From: Alterluteimonas quercicellularis
Lineage (GTDB): Bacteria > Pseudomonadota > Gammaproteobacteria > Xanthomonadales > Xanthomonadaceae
Length of the DNA: 64,000 bases
Assembly (NCBI RefSeq): GCF_021191635.1
Contig: NZ_JAIWPR010000019.1
Coordinates: 57,962-121,961 of the forward strand
Reading direction: 5' to 3'
The translations under genes were made by a program, and so were the position numbers. The notes under the pieces are model-generated. The model had not been told where the DNA came from and did not search any database. It worked only from the letters and a program-made list of their open reading frames with translations. Below, one piece after another: positions 50,559 to 61,568 of the stretch. Position 1 is the first letter of the stretch; every line of letters begins with the position of its first letter.

Positions 50559-52862
50559 ATGAGAAGCATCGCGGCATGGCTGTTGCTGGGTTGGCTCGGC
50601 ATCGCGCAGGCGGCGCCGTCCGCGGAGGACTACGCTCGCTCGCTCGGCTTGCGGGAACGCTGGATCGGCACCACGCGCGACGTGGCCTGGCCGGCGACCT
50701 GGCGCGACGCCGACAGCTTCCATTACCGCAAGACGGTCGCCGGCGGGTTCGCCTTCGTGCGTTACGAACTGACCCGCGGCGAGCGCGTGCCGGCATTCGA
50801 CCATGCCGCCCTCGCCGTCGCGCTGGAGCGGGCCGGCGGCGGGCGCCACGACCCGCTGCGGCTGCCGTTCGAGACCTTCTCCGCCGAGGACGGCGGCGCC
50901 GCGATCGCGTTCCAGGCCGCGGGCGCGCGCTGGCGCTGCACGCTGGCGCCTGCCGAGTGCGCGCCTGCGCCGGCGCGGCCGGGCCGGCCGCGCGCGTTCG
51001 GCGTGGTGCGCGACCTGGCGGTGCCGGCCGACGACCGCCCGCGGCGCTCGCCAGACGGGCGCCACGAGGCGACGGTGGACGGCCACGACGTGGTCGTGCG
51101 CCGCGTCTCCGACGGGGCGGTCGTGCTGCGCGGCGAGGGCGGCCACGCGGCGGACTTCGACGATCCCGAGACCCTGGCCTGGTCGCCGGACTCGCGCTGG
51201 CTGGCGGTGTACCGGGTCCAGCCCGGCGACCGCCGCGAGGTGGTGCGGGTGGAGGCGGCGCCGCGCGACCGCCGGCAGCCGCGTGTGCGGACGCAGCTGT
51301 ACCCGAAGCCGGGCGACGCGGTCGACGTCGAGCGGCCGTTGCTGTTCGACGTCGGGCGCGGGCGCCGCTTCGAGATCGACGCCGCGCAATTCGCGAATCC
51401 CTACCGGCTGTCGCCGATCGAATGGCGGCGCGACAGCGGCAGCTTCGCGTTCGAGGTCGTGCACCGCGGCCACCAGCGCGTGGACCTCATCGCGGTGGAC
51501 GTGCCGGGCGAGGGCGACGTCGCGGGACCGTGGATCGCGGTGGCCGAGCCGGGCGCGACCTTCGTCGACACCTGGCGCGGCTTCCGCCACGACGTCGGCG
51601 GGCGGGGCGAGGAGATCCTCTGGCTGTCCGAGCGCGACGGCTGGCGGCACCTGTACCTGTTCGATGGACGCAGCGGCGAGGTGAAGCGCCAGATCACGCA
51701 GGGCGAATGGGTGGTGCGCGAGGTGCTGCGCGTCGACGAGGCCGCGCGCCGGGTCTGGTTCACCGCCAGCGGCATGGATGCCGGGCGCGATCCGTACTTC
51801 CGCCACCTGTTCCGGGTGGATTTCGACGGCGGGAACCTGACGCGGCTGACCGATGCCGATGCCGACCACGACGTCGCGGTTTCCCCCGACGGGGCGCACT
51901 ACGTGGACGTGCACTCGCGCGTGGACCTGCCGCCTGTGATGGAACTGCGCCGCGCCGACGGCGGCCTGGTCGCGGAGATCGAGCGCGGCGACATTTCCGC
52001 GCTGCAGGCGGCCGGCTGGCGCGCGCCCGAGCCCTTCGTCGCCAAGGGCCGCGACGGCACGACCGACATCTGGGGCCTGGTGGTGCGCCCGCGCGACCAC
52101 GATCCGGCGAAGCGCTACCCGGTGATCGAGAACATCTACGCCGGCCCGCACGACGCCTTCGTGCCCAAGACCTTCTGGCCGTTCGGCTACCACAGCGGCG
52201 GCGACAAGCAGATCGGCATGCAGGCGCTGGCGGACCTGGGCTTCATCGTCGTGCAGATCGACGGCATGGGCACCGCGCACCGCGGCAAGGCCTTCCACGA
52301 CGTGGCCTGGAAGAACCTCGGCGACTCGGGCTTTCCCGACCGCATCGCCTGGCACCGCGCGCTGGCCGCGACCGATCCGTCCTACGACATCTCGCGCGTG
52401 GGCATCTACGGCGCCTCCGCCGGCGGCCAGAGCACGCTCGGCGCGCTGCTGTTCCACCCGGACATCTACAAGGTCGGCGTGGCGTGGAACGGCTGCTACG
52501 ACAACCGCATGGACAAGATCAGCTGGAACGAGCAGTGGATGGGTCTTCCCGAAGGGGAGGGCGACCACTACGCGCGCGCCTCCGGCGTGGACAACGCGCA
52601 CCGGCTGCAGGGCGAGCTGCTGATGATCCTCGGCGAGCAGGACGACAACGTCGATCCGGCCTCGACGATGCAGGTCGCCGACGCGCTGGTCCGCGCCGGC
52701 AAGGACTTCGACCTGCTTGCCATTCCCGGCGGCGGGCACGCGGTCGGCCGCTCCGAGGGGCCGATCGAGTACGCGCACCGCCGCCAGTCCGATTTCTTCG
52801 TCCGCCACCTGCTCGGCGCGCAACCCCCGCGCTGGAACGGAACGGCGGCCACCGGCCCATGA
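50559..52862 (+). CDS. Exported S9 prolyl peptidase, DPP4-like
   Basis: 767 residues. Signal peptide MRSIAAWLLLGWLGIAQA. N-terminal beta-propeller (about 50-520; blades such as LAWSPDSRWLAVYRV and LSERDGWRHLYLF) and C-terminal hydrolase: nucleophile Ser near residue 620 in YGASAGGQS, Asp in EQDDNVDPAS, His in GGGHAVG. DPP4-type enzymes remove Xaa-Pro (and often Xaa-Hyp) dipeptides. It starts 31 bp after the permease gene, which ties proline-rich peptide breakdown to the hydroxyproline operon. Confidence 0.93.
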   Translation: MRSIAAWLLLGWLGIAQAAPSAEDYARSLGLRERWIGTTRDVAWPATWRDADSFHYRKTVAGGFAFVRYELTRGERVPAFDHAALAVALERAGGGRHDPLRLPFETFSAEDGGAAIAFQAAGARWRCTLAPAECAPAPARPGRPRAFGVVRDLAVPADDRPRRSPDGRHEATVDGHDVVVRRVSDGAVVLRGEGGHAADFDDPETLAWSPDSRWLAVYRVQPGDRREVVRVEAAPRDRRQPRVRTQLYPKPGDAVDVERPLLFDVGRGRRFEIDAAQFANPYRLSPIEWRRDSGSFAFEVVHRGHQRVDLIAVDVPGEGDVAGPWIAVAEPGATFVDTWRGFRHDVGGRGEEILWLSERDGWRHLYLFDGRSGEVKRQITQGEWVVREVLRVDEAARRVWFTASGMDAGRDPYFRHLFRVDFDGGNLTRLTDADADHDVAVSPDGAHYVDVHSRVDLPPVMELRRADGGLVAEIERGDISALQAAGWRAPEPFVAKGRDGTTDIWGLVVRPRDHDPAKRYPVIENIYAGPHDAFVPKTFWPFGYHSGGDKQIGMQALADLGFIVVQIDGMGTAHRGKAFHDVAWKNLGDSGFPDRIAWHRALAATDPSYDISRVGIYGASAGGQSTLGALLFHPDIYKVGVAWNGCYDNRMDKISWNEQWMGLPEGEGDHYARASGVDNAHRLQGELLMILGEQDDNVDPASTMQVADALVRAGKDFDLLAIPGGGHAVGRSEGPIEYAHRRQSDFFVRHLLGAQPPRWNGTAATGP

Positions 52863-52884
52863 ATCGCCTCGCAGGAGACCCACG

Positions 52885-54681
52885 ATGACCCGTGCGCGCA
52901 ACGCCCGTCCGCTGTGCTCCATCCTCGCGCTGTCGCTGTCGCTCGCCCTCGGTGCCGCCGTGCCCGTCCAGGCGCAGGACACGCCGCCGGCGCCGCTCGC
53001 CGCCCCGGCCAACGACGCCGAGTCCGCCCTGCGCCGCCTCTACGACGCCGAATGGGCCTGGCGGCAGCAGGAGTTCGTGCGCGAGAAGGTCGAAGGGCGC
53101 TGGCAGGCGGGCGACCGCCTGCCCTCGGTGACGGCGGAGGACTGGGCGCGCCGCGCGGACTACTGGCAACGCACGCTGGAGGCGCTGGACGCGATTCCGC
53201 TCGATGCGCTGGGCGCCGAGGAGCGGATCAACGCCGCGGTGTTCCGCGCCTCGGTGGAGGCGCTGCACAACGGCGCCGTATGGCGCACCTACGAGGCGCC
53301 GTTCAACAGCGACACCTTCTTCTGGGGCGGGCTCAACCCGCGCCAGCCCTACCAGACCGAGGCCGACTGGCGGCGCTTCATCGGCCGGCTGGCCGACGTG
53401 CCGCGCTACTTCGACGAGCAGATCGCCAACATGGAGGCGGGCCTGTCGCGCGGCTGGAGCGTGCCCCGTTCCTCGGTGGAGGGCCGCGACAAGACCATCG
53501 AGCCCTACACGCTCACCGACGCCGGCAACCCGTTCCTGGCGACGCTGGACCGGATCCCGGCCTCGATCCCCGAACCAGTGCGCACGCAGCTGCGCGAGGA
53601 GGGGCGGCGCGCGGTGCTGGAGCGCGCGGTGCCGGCCTACGCCAAGCTGCTGACCTTCATGCGCGAGCAGTACCTGCCGCGCGCGCGCACCACCACCGCC
53701 GCCCGCGACCTGCCCGACGGCGAGGCGTTCTACCGCACCCAGATCCGCGAGTTCGTGACCCTCGACATGAGCGCGCGCGAGATCCACGATCTGGGCCTGG
53801 CCGAGGTCGAGCGCATCTCCGCGGAGATGCGCGAGACGATGGCGCGGGCGGGCTTCCAGGGCTCGTTCGAGCAGTTCCTCGAGTTCCTGCGCACCGACCC
53901 GCAGTTCTACGCCAAAACCCCGCACGAGCTGCTGGCCAACGCCGCCTGGATCGCCAAGAAGGTGGACGGCGAGCTGAAGCACGTGCTCGGCACGCTGCCG
54001 CGCTACCGCTTCACGATCCTGCCGGTGCCCGACGACCTCGCGCCGATCTACACCTCCGGCCGCGGCGGTCTGGAGTCGTGCCTGTTCAACACCTACGACC
54101 TGCCGTCGCGCCCGCTGTACAACCTGCCGGCGCTGGTGGTGCACGAATGCGCGCCGGGCCACAGCCTGCAGGCGGCGCTGGCGCTGGAGGCGCCGGCGCG
54201 GCCCGACTTCCGCCAGCAGACCTACTTTTCCGGCTACGGCGAGGGCTGGGGCCTGTACACCGAATGGCTCGGCACCTCGATGGGCATCTACCAGACGCCC
54301 TATGAGGAGTTCGGCCGGCTGACCTTCGAGATGTGGCGCGCGGCGCGGCTGGTGATCGACACCGGCCTGCACGCCTACGGCTGGACCCGGCAGCAGGCGA
54401 TCGACTACCTCGCTGGCCACACCGCGCTGGCGCACCAGGACATCGTCAACGAGGTCGACCGCTACATCGCCTGGCCGGGCCAGGCGCTGGCCTACTACAT
54501 CGGCTACAAGACCATCCTGGAACTGCGCGCGGAAGCGGAGCGCGAACTGGGCGCCGGCTTCGACCAGCGCCCGTTCCACGACACCCTGCTGAACCTCGGC
54601 TCGGTGCCGCTGCCGGTGCTGGAATCGGAGCTGCGGGCGTTCATCGCCGCGCAGAAGGCCGCGCAGGGCACGGGCGGATGA
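52885..54681 (+). CDS. Exported DUF885 metallopeptidase-like protein
   Basis: 598 residues. Signal peptide to about residue 31 (ILALSLSLALGAAVPVQAQ). All-helical DUF885 fold with the metal-binding-like LVVHECAPGHSLQ near residue 425 and the later GYGEGWGLYTEWLG motif supplying a Glu; both are hallmarks of the family, some members of which are carboxypeptidases. 22 bp after the DPP4-like gene. Probably degrades oligopeptides in the periplasm together with it. Confidence 0.9.
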   Translation: MTRARNARPLCSILALSLSLALGAAVPVQAQDTPPAPLAAPANDAESALRRLYDAEWAWRQQEFVREKVEGRWQAGDRLPSVTAEDWARRADYWQRTLEALDAIPLDALGAEERINAAVFRASVEALHNGAVWRTYEAPFNSDTFFWGGLNPRQPYQTEADWRRFIGRLADVPRYFDEQIANMEAGLSRGWSVPRSSVEGRDKTIEPYTLTDAGNPFLATLDRIPASIPEPVRTQLREEGRRAVLERAVPAYAKLLTFMREQYLPRARTTTAARDLPDGEAFYRTQIREFVTLDMSAREIHDLGLAEVERISAEMRETMARAGFQGSFEQFLEFLRTDPQFYAKTPHELLANAAWIAKKVDGELKHVLGTLPRYRFTILPVPDDLAPIYTSGRGGLESCLFNTYDLPSRPLYNLPALVVHECAPGHSLQAALALEAPARPDFRQQTYFSGYGEGWGLYTEWLGTSMGIYQTPYEEFGRLTFEMWRAARLVIDTGLHAYGWTRQQAIDYLAGHTALAHQDIVNEVDRYIAWPGQALAYYIGYKTILELRAEAERELGAGFDQRPFHDTLLNLGSVPLPVLESELRAFIAAQKAAQGTGG

Positions 54682-55181
54682 GGCGCCGCCCCCGCATCGC
54701 CGCCGCGCTGCTGGCCGTCGCGTCGGCGGCCGCCGCCGGCGGCGCCGGCGCCAGCGACTGGGCGGCCGAGGACCGCGCGATCCGCGAGGTCGTCGCCGGC
54801 ATGCAGGCGGCGTGGAATCGCGGCGACTTCGAGGGCTACATGCAGGGGTTCCTCAATCCCGGCGTGGTCTTCGTCTCGCGCGGGCGCTTCCAGCGCGACT
54901 GGCAGGGCACCCTCGACCACTACGTGGCCGACTACGGCAGCGCATCCGGCGCGCGCGGCACGCTGTGCTTCTACGACATCCGCATCGAGCCGCTCGCCGG
55001 CGACGCGGCGCAGCTGGTCAGCCGCTACCACCTCGCGCGCGAGGCCGAGCCGCAGTACGGCATCAACACCCGGCTGATGCGCAAGGTCGACGGCCGCTGG
55101 GTCATCGCGCTCAACCACGTGTCGTCCGTCGACACCCCGGACTCCGGCGACCGGCTGCTGGCCACCGATTGCCGGCCATAG
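54678..55181 (+). CDS. Exported SnoaL-like (NTF2-fold) protein
   Basis: 167 residues. Signal peptide (AAALLAVASAAAAGGAGA). NTF2-like cone fold of the DUF4440 kind: IREVVAGMQAAWNRGDFEGY, FVSRGRFQRDWQGTLDHY, then strands ending WVIALNHVSSVDTP. Two Cys (GTLCFYD; ATDCRP). Role unknown. ATGA overlap with the DUF885 gene shows it is the last gene of this unit; a REP region follows. Confidence 0.85.
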   Translation: MRRRPRIAAALLAVASAAAAGGAGASDWAAEDRAIREVVAGMQAAWNRGDFEGYMQGFLNPGVVFVSRGRFQRDWQGTLDHYVADYGSASGARGTLCFYDIRIEPLAGDAAQLVSRYHLAREAEPQYGINTRLMRKVDGRWVIALNHVSSVDTPDSGDRLLATDCRP

Positions 55182-55200
55182 CGCGCCTTGCGTGCGCATT

Positions 55201-55352
55201 GTAGGAGCGCGCTTGCGCGCGACCGGGCCAGGTGTCACCGGACCTGCGGCAGAAGACGAACGCGTCCCCACGCGCGGACGGCGGTGAACGACGGCCGCCA
55301 CCGCTTCTACCGGCGGCCGAACAACTCCGTCGCGCGCCAGCGCGCTCCCGCA
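55201..55352. repeat. Composite REP element, copy 2
   Basis: Left arm GTAGGAGCGCGCTTGCGCG at 55201, right arm diverged (GCGCGCTCCCGC) closing at 55352. The roughly 105-bp interior is similar to that of the element at 33543-33692, 21.6 kb away. Confidence 0.8.
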
Positions 55353-55388
55353 AGGGTCGCTTTCGCGGGGGATATGCCGTGACCTCTC

Positions 55389-55455
55389 GTAGGAGCGCGC
55401 TCGCGCGCGACCGGGCTCTCGCCGCGGACTCTGTCGCGCGCGAGCGCGCTCCTAC
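55389..55455. repeat. REP pair
   Basis: Canonical inverted pair of GTAG-headed arms, 67 bp, ending 12 bp before the 3' end of the hydrolase gene. Confidence 0.88.
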
Positions 55456-55467
55456 AGGGGATCCTGC

Positions 55468-56553
55468 CTACGGGTTGGCGTCCTCGCTGCGCGCCAGCAG
55501 GTCCACCAGCGCCTGCTTCCAGAACACCGCCGAGGTATGGGTGCCGTGGCCGCGGGTCTCGGGCGAGGCGGGGATCAGCACGTAGCGGGTGGTCTTCAGG
55601 CGCGGCAGCGCGCGTTCGGCGATCCCGAGCTCGGGCGGGTTGATGAAGTCGTCGGCCGAGTTCACCCAGGTGGTGGGCGCGACGATCCGCTCCAGGCCGG
55701 GGGAAGGGTCGTAGTGGCGCGAGGCGTCGAGCTGGTAGAGCCAGTCGTTGGCGTCGCGGCTGCCGATGTCGGCGGCGAAGCGCTCGGCCCACCAGGCGTC
55801 GGCGCCGTCGCGGTCGGGGTACGCGGCGTGCAGGTTCAGCGGCGCGATGCCGACCAGTACCGACAGCGAGGACGCGGTGCGCAGCCCCTGCAGCGGCTGC
55901 GTCTCGTAGTCGCCGCCGCGCCAGGCGGGATCGGCGCGGATGGCGTCCATCGCCGCCTTGCGCCAGACCCGGTTGCGGTCGCCGATCGGCGCCGGCTGGC
56001 AGGCCAGCGGCATCAGCGCGCGCGCGAAGCGCGGATGGCGCTGGCCCCAGTCGAAGATGTGCATGCAGCCCATCGAGGTGCCCATGATCAGGCGCAGGCC
56101 CTCGACGTCCAGCGCCTCGGTGAGGAAGCGGTGCTGGATGGCGACCATGTCGGCGTAGTCGTAGCGCGGGAAGCGGGCGCGCAGGCCGTCGCTGGGCTTG
56201 GACGAGCCGCCGTGGCCGATGTTGTCGGGCAGCACGATGAAATAGCGCTGCGCGTCCAGCGGCTGCCCGGGCCCGAACAGTTCGTCGGCGAAGCGCGGCT
56301 GCAGGAACTGCGCGCCGCTGCCGCCGGTGCCGTGCAGGATCATCACCGCGTTGTCGATGCGGCCCTGCGCGTCGCGCGTGGGCGTGCCGAGGGTGCGGTA
56401 GTGGATGCGCAGCTCCGGCAGGCGGCCGCCGTCGCCGAAGGCGACGTCGCGCAGCACCGCGTCGGCCTCGCGCACCGGCGGGGTCTCCGCATGGGCGGCC
56501 GACAGCGGCAGCGCCGCGATCAGGACGAAGGCGAGCAGTCGAAGAATGCGCAT
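55468..56553 (-). CDS. Exported alpha/beta hydrolase, homoserine-acetyltransferase-like
   Basis: 361 residues. Signal peptide MRILRLLAFVLIAALPLSAAHA. MetX-like fold: MILHGTGGSGAQFL, LPDNIGHGGSSKPSDG, nucleophile elbow MGTSMGCMHIFDW, Asp in VNSADDFINPPE and His in GHGTHTSAVFW. True MetX is cytoplasmic with a GGSMGG elbow, so this exported variant is more likely a hydrolase of unknown substrate. It diverges from the TonB receptor. Confidence 0.87.
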   Translation of the reverse strand: MRILRLLAFVLIAALPLSAAHAETPPVREADAVLRDVAFGDGGRLPELRIHYRTLGTPTRDAQGRIDNAVMILHGTGGSGAQFLQPRFADELFGPGQPLDAQRYFIVLPDNIGHGGSSKPSDGLRARFPRYDYADMVAIQHRFLTEALDVEGLRLIMGTSMGCMHIFDWGQRHPRFARALMPLACQPAPIGDRNRVWRKAAMDAIRADPAWRGGDYETQPLQGLRTASSLSVLVGIAPLNLHAAYPDRDGADAWWAERFAADIGSRDANDWLYQLDASRHYDPSPGLERIVAPTTWVNSADDFINPPELGIAERALPRLKTTRYVLIPASPETRGHGTHTSAVFWKQALVDLLARSEDANP

Positions 56554-56943
56554 CGGGATCCCCAGCGATTGGTGTTTATGCCGATTTCGTCGCCCACCGT
56601 GGCGAATGCCCCACAACCGGCCGGGTCCGGCCCGGACGCGGTACGGACGCCGCCTGCGCCGACGATCGCGGCGTTCGGGCGCCATCGCGTTGGGACACGG
56701 GGCAAGGTGCGGCATGTCGGCGCGGACTGCAAGAGGCGGCTTGCACGAATCGTGATGAACACCGGTTGTATGCATATTTCCGCATCGAAGTCCGGCAATT
56801 GACGCAAGACCGGCGGCGGGGTGCGCGTCGAGACTGCATGTAAGGGAATTGTCATCCGCCCCGCCGCGGGGAGTTCCGCAGGCAGCAGGGCCGGTCCTTG
56901 AGCGCATCGCCTCGGCTTCGCCGAGCAGACACTGGGGATTTTC
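56554..56943. other. Divergent control region, hydrolase / TonB receptor
   Basis: 390 bp without a gene. It holds the second copy of the 16-bp motif at 56769-56784 and TTGACG at 56799-56804 downstream of it; no convincing -10 box sits 17 bp further. AT-richer patches around 56745-56800 and 56835-56860 suggest promoters there. Confidence 0.5.
56769..56784. promoter_or_regulatory. Shared 16-bp motif, copy 2
   Basis: TATGCATATTTCCGCA, identical to 42618-42633. It lies 160 bp before the TonB receptor start and just upstream of a TTGACG hexamer. Confidence 0.5.
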
Positions 56944-59922
56944 ATGACCGCCACTCCGCGTTCCGTCACGACCCGACGCCGCCACGCCCCGGCCGCGGCG
57001 ACCCCGCGCCCGCATCGGCTGGCGACCGCGCTCGCCGCCGCCCTGCTGGGCGCCGCCTTCGCCGCGTCCGCGGCGGCGCAGGAGGCGCAGCAGTCGCAGC
57101 CGGCGCAACCGTCGTCCGGGGAGCCGGCCACCCTCGACACGCTGACCGTCACCGGCTCGCGCCTGATCCGGCAGGACCTCAACGCGCCCAGCCCGACCAC
57201 GGTGGTGACCCGCGAGGACATCCAGATGTCCGGCAGCGCCACCATCGAGAACACGCTCAACGAGTTCCCGCAGCTGGCCGCGGGCAACACCTCCAGCGTC
57301 AACAACGGCGGCGGCTCGGGCGTGCTGACCGCCAACCTGCGCGGCCTGGGCGCCAGCCGCACGCTGACCCTGGTCAACGGCCGCCGCTTCATGCCCGCCA
57401 ACTCCGACGGCGTGGTCGACCTGGCCAGCATCCCCGACGCGCTGATCGAGAACGTCGAGATCATCACCGGCGGCGCCTCGGCGGTGTACGGCTCGGACGC
57501 GATCGCCGGCGCGGTGAACTTCATCCTGCGCCAGGACTTCGAGGGTCTGGAGGCCGCCTACACCCACGGTGCGACCGCCGAGGGCGACGGCGCCTACGAC
57601 AAGGCCGACGTGACCATCGGCGGCAACTTCGCCGACGGCCGCGGCAACGCCGTGTTCTCGATCAGCCGCACCGAGCGCGACCCGGTGCTGCAGGCCGACC
57701 GCAGCTTCTCGCAGGTGCCGCTGGACACCGTTGCCGGCGAACTGGTGCCGGGCGGCTCGGGCTCGGTGCCGGGCACGCGCATCGGCCTGAGCGGCGCCCA
57801 GCTCGCGTCGCTGGTCGGCGTGGACCTGTCGCCGGCGGGCGAGTGCAGCGCGATCACCGGCGTGCGCTTCGGCGAGGGCGGGTTGGCGCTGCCGTACTGC
57901 AGCCCGCAGGACGCCTACAACTACGCCGACCTCAACTATCTGCAGCGCCCGCTGGAGCGCACCCAGGTGACCGCGCTGGGCCGCTTCCGCCTGACCGACA
58001 CGGTGGAGGCCTACGGCGAGGCCTACTACGCCAACAACCGCAACGGCTACCAGCAGGCGCCGGACTCGTTCACCCCGGTCACCCCGGGCGCGCCGTCATC
58101 GACCCTGCTGGTGCCCAACTACGCCACCAACCCGGTGCTGCTGCCGGCGGTGCGGCAGTTCTTCGCCGACAACGCGCAGATCTTCGATCCCGACGGCGAC
58201 GGCGTGGCGCAGATCGTCGGCGCCGGCCGCCGCGCCGACGAGCTGGGCCCGCGCTTCTATACCTACGAGCGCGCCAGCTGGAACGTCATCGGCGGGCTGC
58301 GCGGGGAGTTCGAGTTCGGCGACGGCCACTGGTGGCGCTGGGATGCGTTCTACCAGGAGCAGCGCACCCGCACCGACATCACCAACAACAACCAGATCAA
58401 CCAGGCGCGGCTGTCGCAGGCGCTGGACGCCACGATCGACGCCAACGGCCAGCTGGTGTGCGTCAACCCGGGCAGCGGCTGCGTGCCGGCCAGCATCTTC
58501 GGGCTGGGCTCGATCAGCTCCGATGCAGCCGCCTTCCTGACCCCGCAGCGCGCCAGCTACGAGACCTTCGACCGCACCGTCGGCGGCGCCTCGATGAGCG
58601 GCACGCTGTTCGACCTGCCGGCCGGCGCGGTCTCGCTGGCCTTCGGCGCCGAGTACCGCAAGGACGAGTACGCCTTCCAGCCCAGCCCGATGGACGTGTC
58701 CGGCGACTACGGCGCGGTCTCGCAGTCGCCGATGGCCGGCGAGTACACCGTGCGCGAACTGTTCGCCGAGTTCCGGGTGCCGCTGCTGTCGGGCGCGCGC
58801 TTCGCCCACGAGCTGGCGCTGGAGGGCGCCGCCCGCTACTCCGACTACTCGACCATCGGCGGGGTCAACACCTGGAAGCTCGGCGCCGAGTGGGCGCCGG
58901 TCGACTGGCTGCGCCTGCGCAGCGCCTACAACGTCGCCATCCGCGCGCCCAGCCTCAACGAGCTCTACGCGCCGCAGACCCGCGGCTTCACCGCCGGCGT
59001 CGATCCCTGCACGGCCGCGGCCAATCCCACGCCGGCGCAGCAGCAGCTGTGCATCGCGCAGGGCGTGCCCGCAGCGGACCTGCCCAACTTCACCCAGGGC
59101 TCGGTGGGCTTCGAGCGCACCACCGGCGGCAACCCCGACCTCGCCGAGGAGCAGTCCAAGACCTTCACCGTCGGCGCGGTGTTCTCGATCCCGGCGGTGG
59201 AGGGGCTGAACTTCGCCGTCGACTACTTCGAGGTCGAGGTGGAGGACGCGATCACCAGCATCACCGCCAACCAGATGCTGGCCGACTGCTTCACCCGGCT
59301 CGACCCGAACTCGGCCAGCTGCCAGTCCATCGTGCGCCTGCCCAACGGCCAGATCGACGACGTGCGCTCGATCCTGCAGAACATCGGCCTGCTCAAGGCC
59401 AGCGGCCTGGACGTGCAGGCCGACTACCGCTTCGCGCTGCCCGACGCCTGGGCGATCGGCGGCGGCGCCGAGGTCTCGCTGACGGCGCTGGCCAGCTGGC
59501 TGTTCGAGCGCTCGATGCAGGTGATCGCCGACCAGGGCGAGCTGGACTGCGCAGGCTACATGGGCGGCGGCTGCGGCGGCGGCACCGGCAACTTCATGAT
59601 CCCGGACTTCAAGTTCAACCTGACCGCCGGCTACCGCAAGGGCCCGCTGTCGCTGCGCCTGCAGAGCCGGATGATCGGCGAGTTCGAGCTGACCCCGGGC
59701 ACGACGGCGGCGGTGGAGCGTTCGCCCCGCGCCTGGTACTTCGACGCCAACGCCAGCTACGACATCAACGAGCACCTGCAGGTCTTCGCCGGCATCGACA
59801 ACATCGCCGACCGCCAGCCGCCGATCCTGGGCACCGCCCTGGCCGGCGACGCCAACACCGACGTCTCGCTGTACGACGTGCTGGGGCGGCGCTACTTCTT
59901 CGGCGCCCGGGTGAGGTTCTGA
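56944..59922 (+). CDS. TonB-dependent receptor of the GH127 unit
   Basis: 992 residues. Long Arg-rich n-region, signal helix LATALAAALLGAAFAASAAA, TonB box LDTLTVTGSRLIRQD, plug (PTTVVTREDIQMSGS, NLRGLGASRTLTLVNGRRF, VEIITGGASAVYGSDAIAG) and a large barrel ending RRYFFGARVRF. Loop Cys residues (GECSAITG, PYCSPQD, VCVNPGSGCVP) could pair. One base separates its stop from the amidohydrolase start, so receptor and enzymes form a uptake-and-digestion unit, like carbohydrate utilisation loci of Xanthomonas. Confidence 0.92.
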   Translation: MTATPRSVTTRRRHAPAAATPRPHRLATALAAALLGAAFAASAAAQEAQQSQPAQPSSGEPATLDTLTVTGSRLIRQDLNAPSPTTVVTREDIQMSGSATIENTLNEFPQLAAGNTSSVNNGGGSGVLTANLRGLGASRTLTLVNGRRFMPANSDGVVDLASIPDALIENVEIITGGASAVYGSDAIAGAVNFILRQDFEGLEAAYTHGATAEGDGAYDKADVTIGGNFADGRGNAVFSISRTERDPVLQADRSFSQVPLDTVAGELVPGGSGSVPGTRIGLSGAQLASLVGVDLSPAGECSAITGVRFGEGGLALPYCSPQDAYNYADLNYLQRPLERTQVTALGRFRLTDTVEAYGEAYYANNRNGYQQAPDSFTPVTPGAPSSTLLVPNYATNPVLLPAVRQFFADNAQIFDPDGDGVAQIVGAGRRADELGPRFYTYERASWNVIGGLRGEFEFGDGHWWRWDAFYQEQRTRTDITNNNQINQARLSQALDATIDANGQLVCVNPGSGCVPASIFGLGSISSDAAAFLTPQRASYETFDRTVGGASMSGTLFDLPAGAVSLAFGAEYRKDEYAFQPSPMDVSGDYGAVSQSPMAGEYTVRELFAEFRVPLLSGARFAHELALEGAARYSDYSTIGGVNTWKLGAEWAPVDWLRLRSAYNVAIRAPSLNELYAPQTRGFTAGVDPCTAAANPTPAQQQLCIAQGVPAADLPNFTQGSVGFERTTGGNPDLAEEQSKTFTVGAVFSIPAVEGLNFAVDYFEVEVEDAITSITANQMLADCFTRLDPNSASCQSIVRLPNGQIDDVRSILQNIGLLKASGLDVQADYRFALPDAWAIGGGAEVSLTALASWLFERSMQVIADQGELDCAGYMGGGCGGGTGNFMIPDFKFNLTAGYRKGPLSLRLQSRMIGEFELTPGTTAAVERSPRAWYFDANASYDINEHLQVFAGIDNIADRQPPILGTALAGDANTDVSLYDVLGRRYFFGARVRF

Positions 59923-59923
59923 G

Positions 59924-61555
<1,632 letters not shown>

Positions 61556-61568
61556 ACCCGGGACCTCC

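Larger units (their letters stand above)
55182..55467. other. REP-rich intergenic region
   Basis: 286 bp between convergent genes, filled by two REP elements (55201-55352 and 55389-55455). No gene. The palindromes presumably end both transcripts. Confidence 0.8.

Noticed and set aside
55468..56553. Homoserine O-acetyltransferase MetX
   Set aside because: It has a signal peptide and GTSMGC instead of the usual GGSMGG elbow, and no methionine genes nearby, so an exported hydrolase is more likely.
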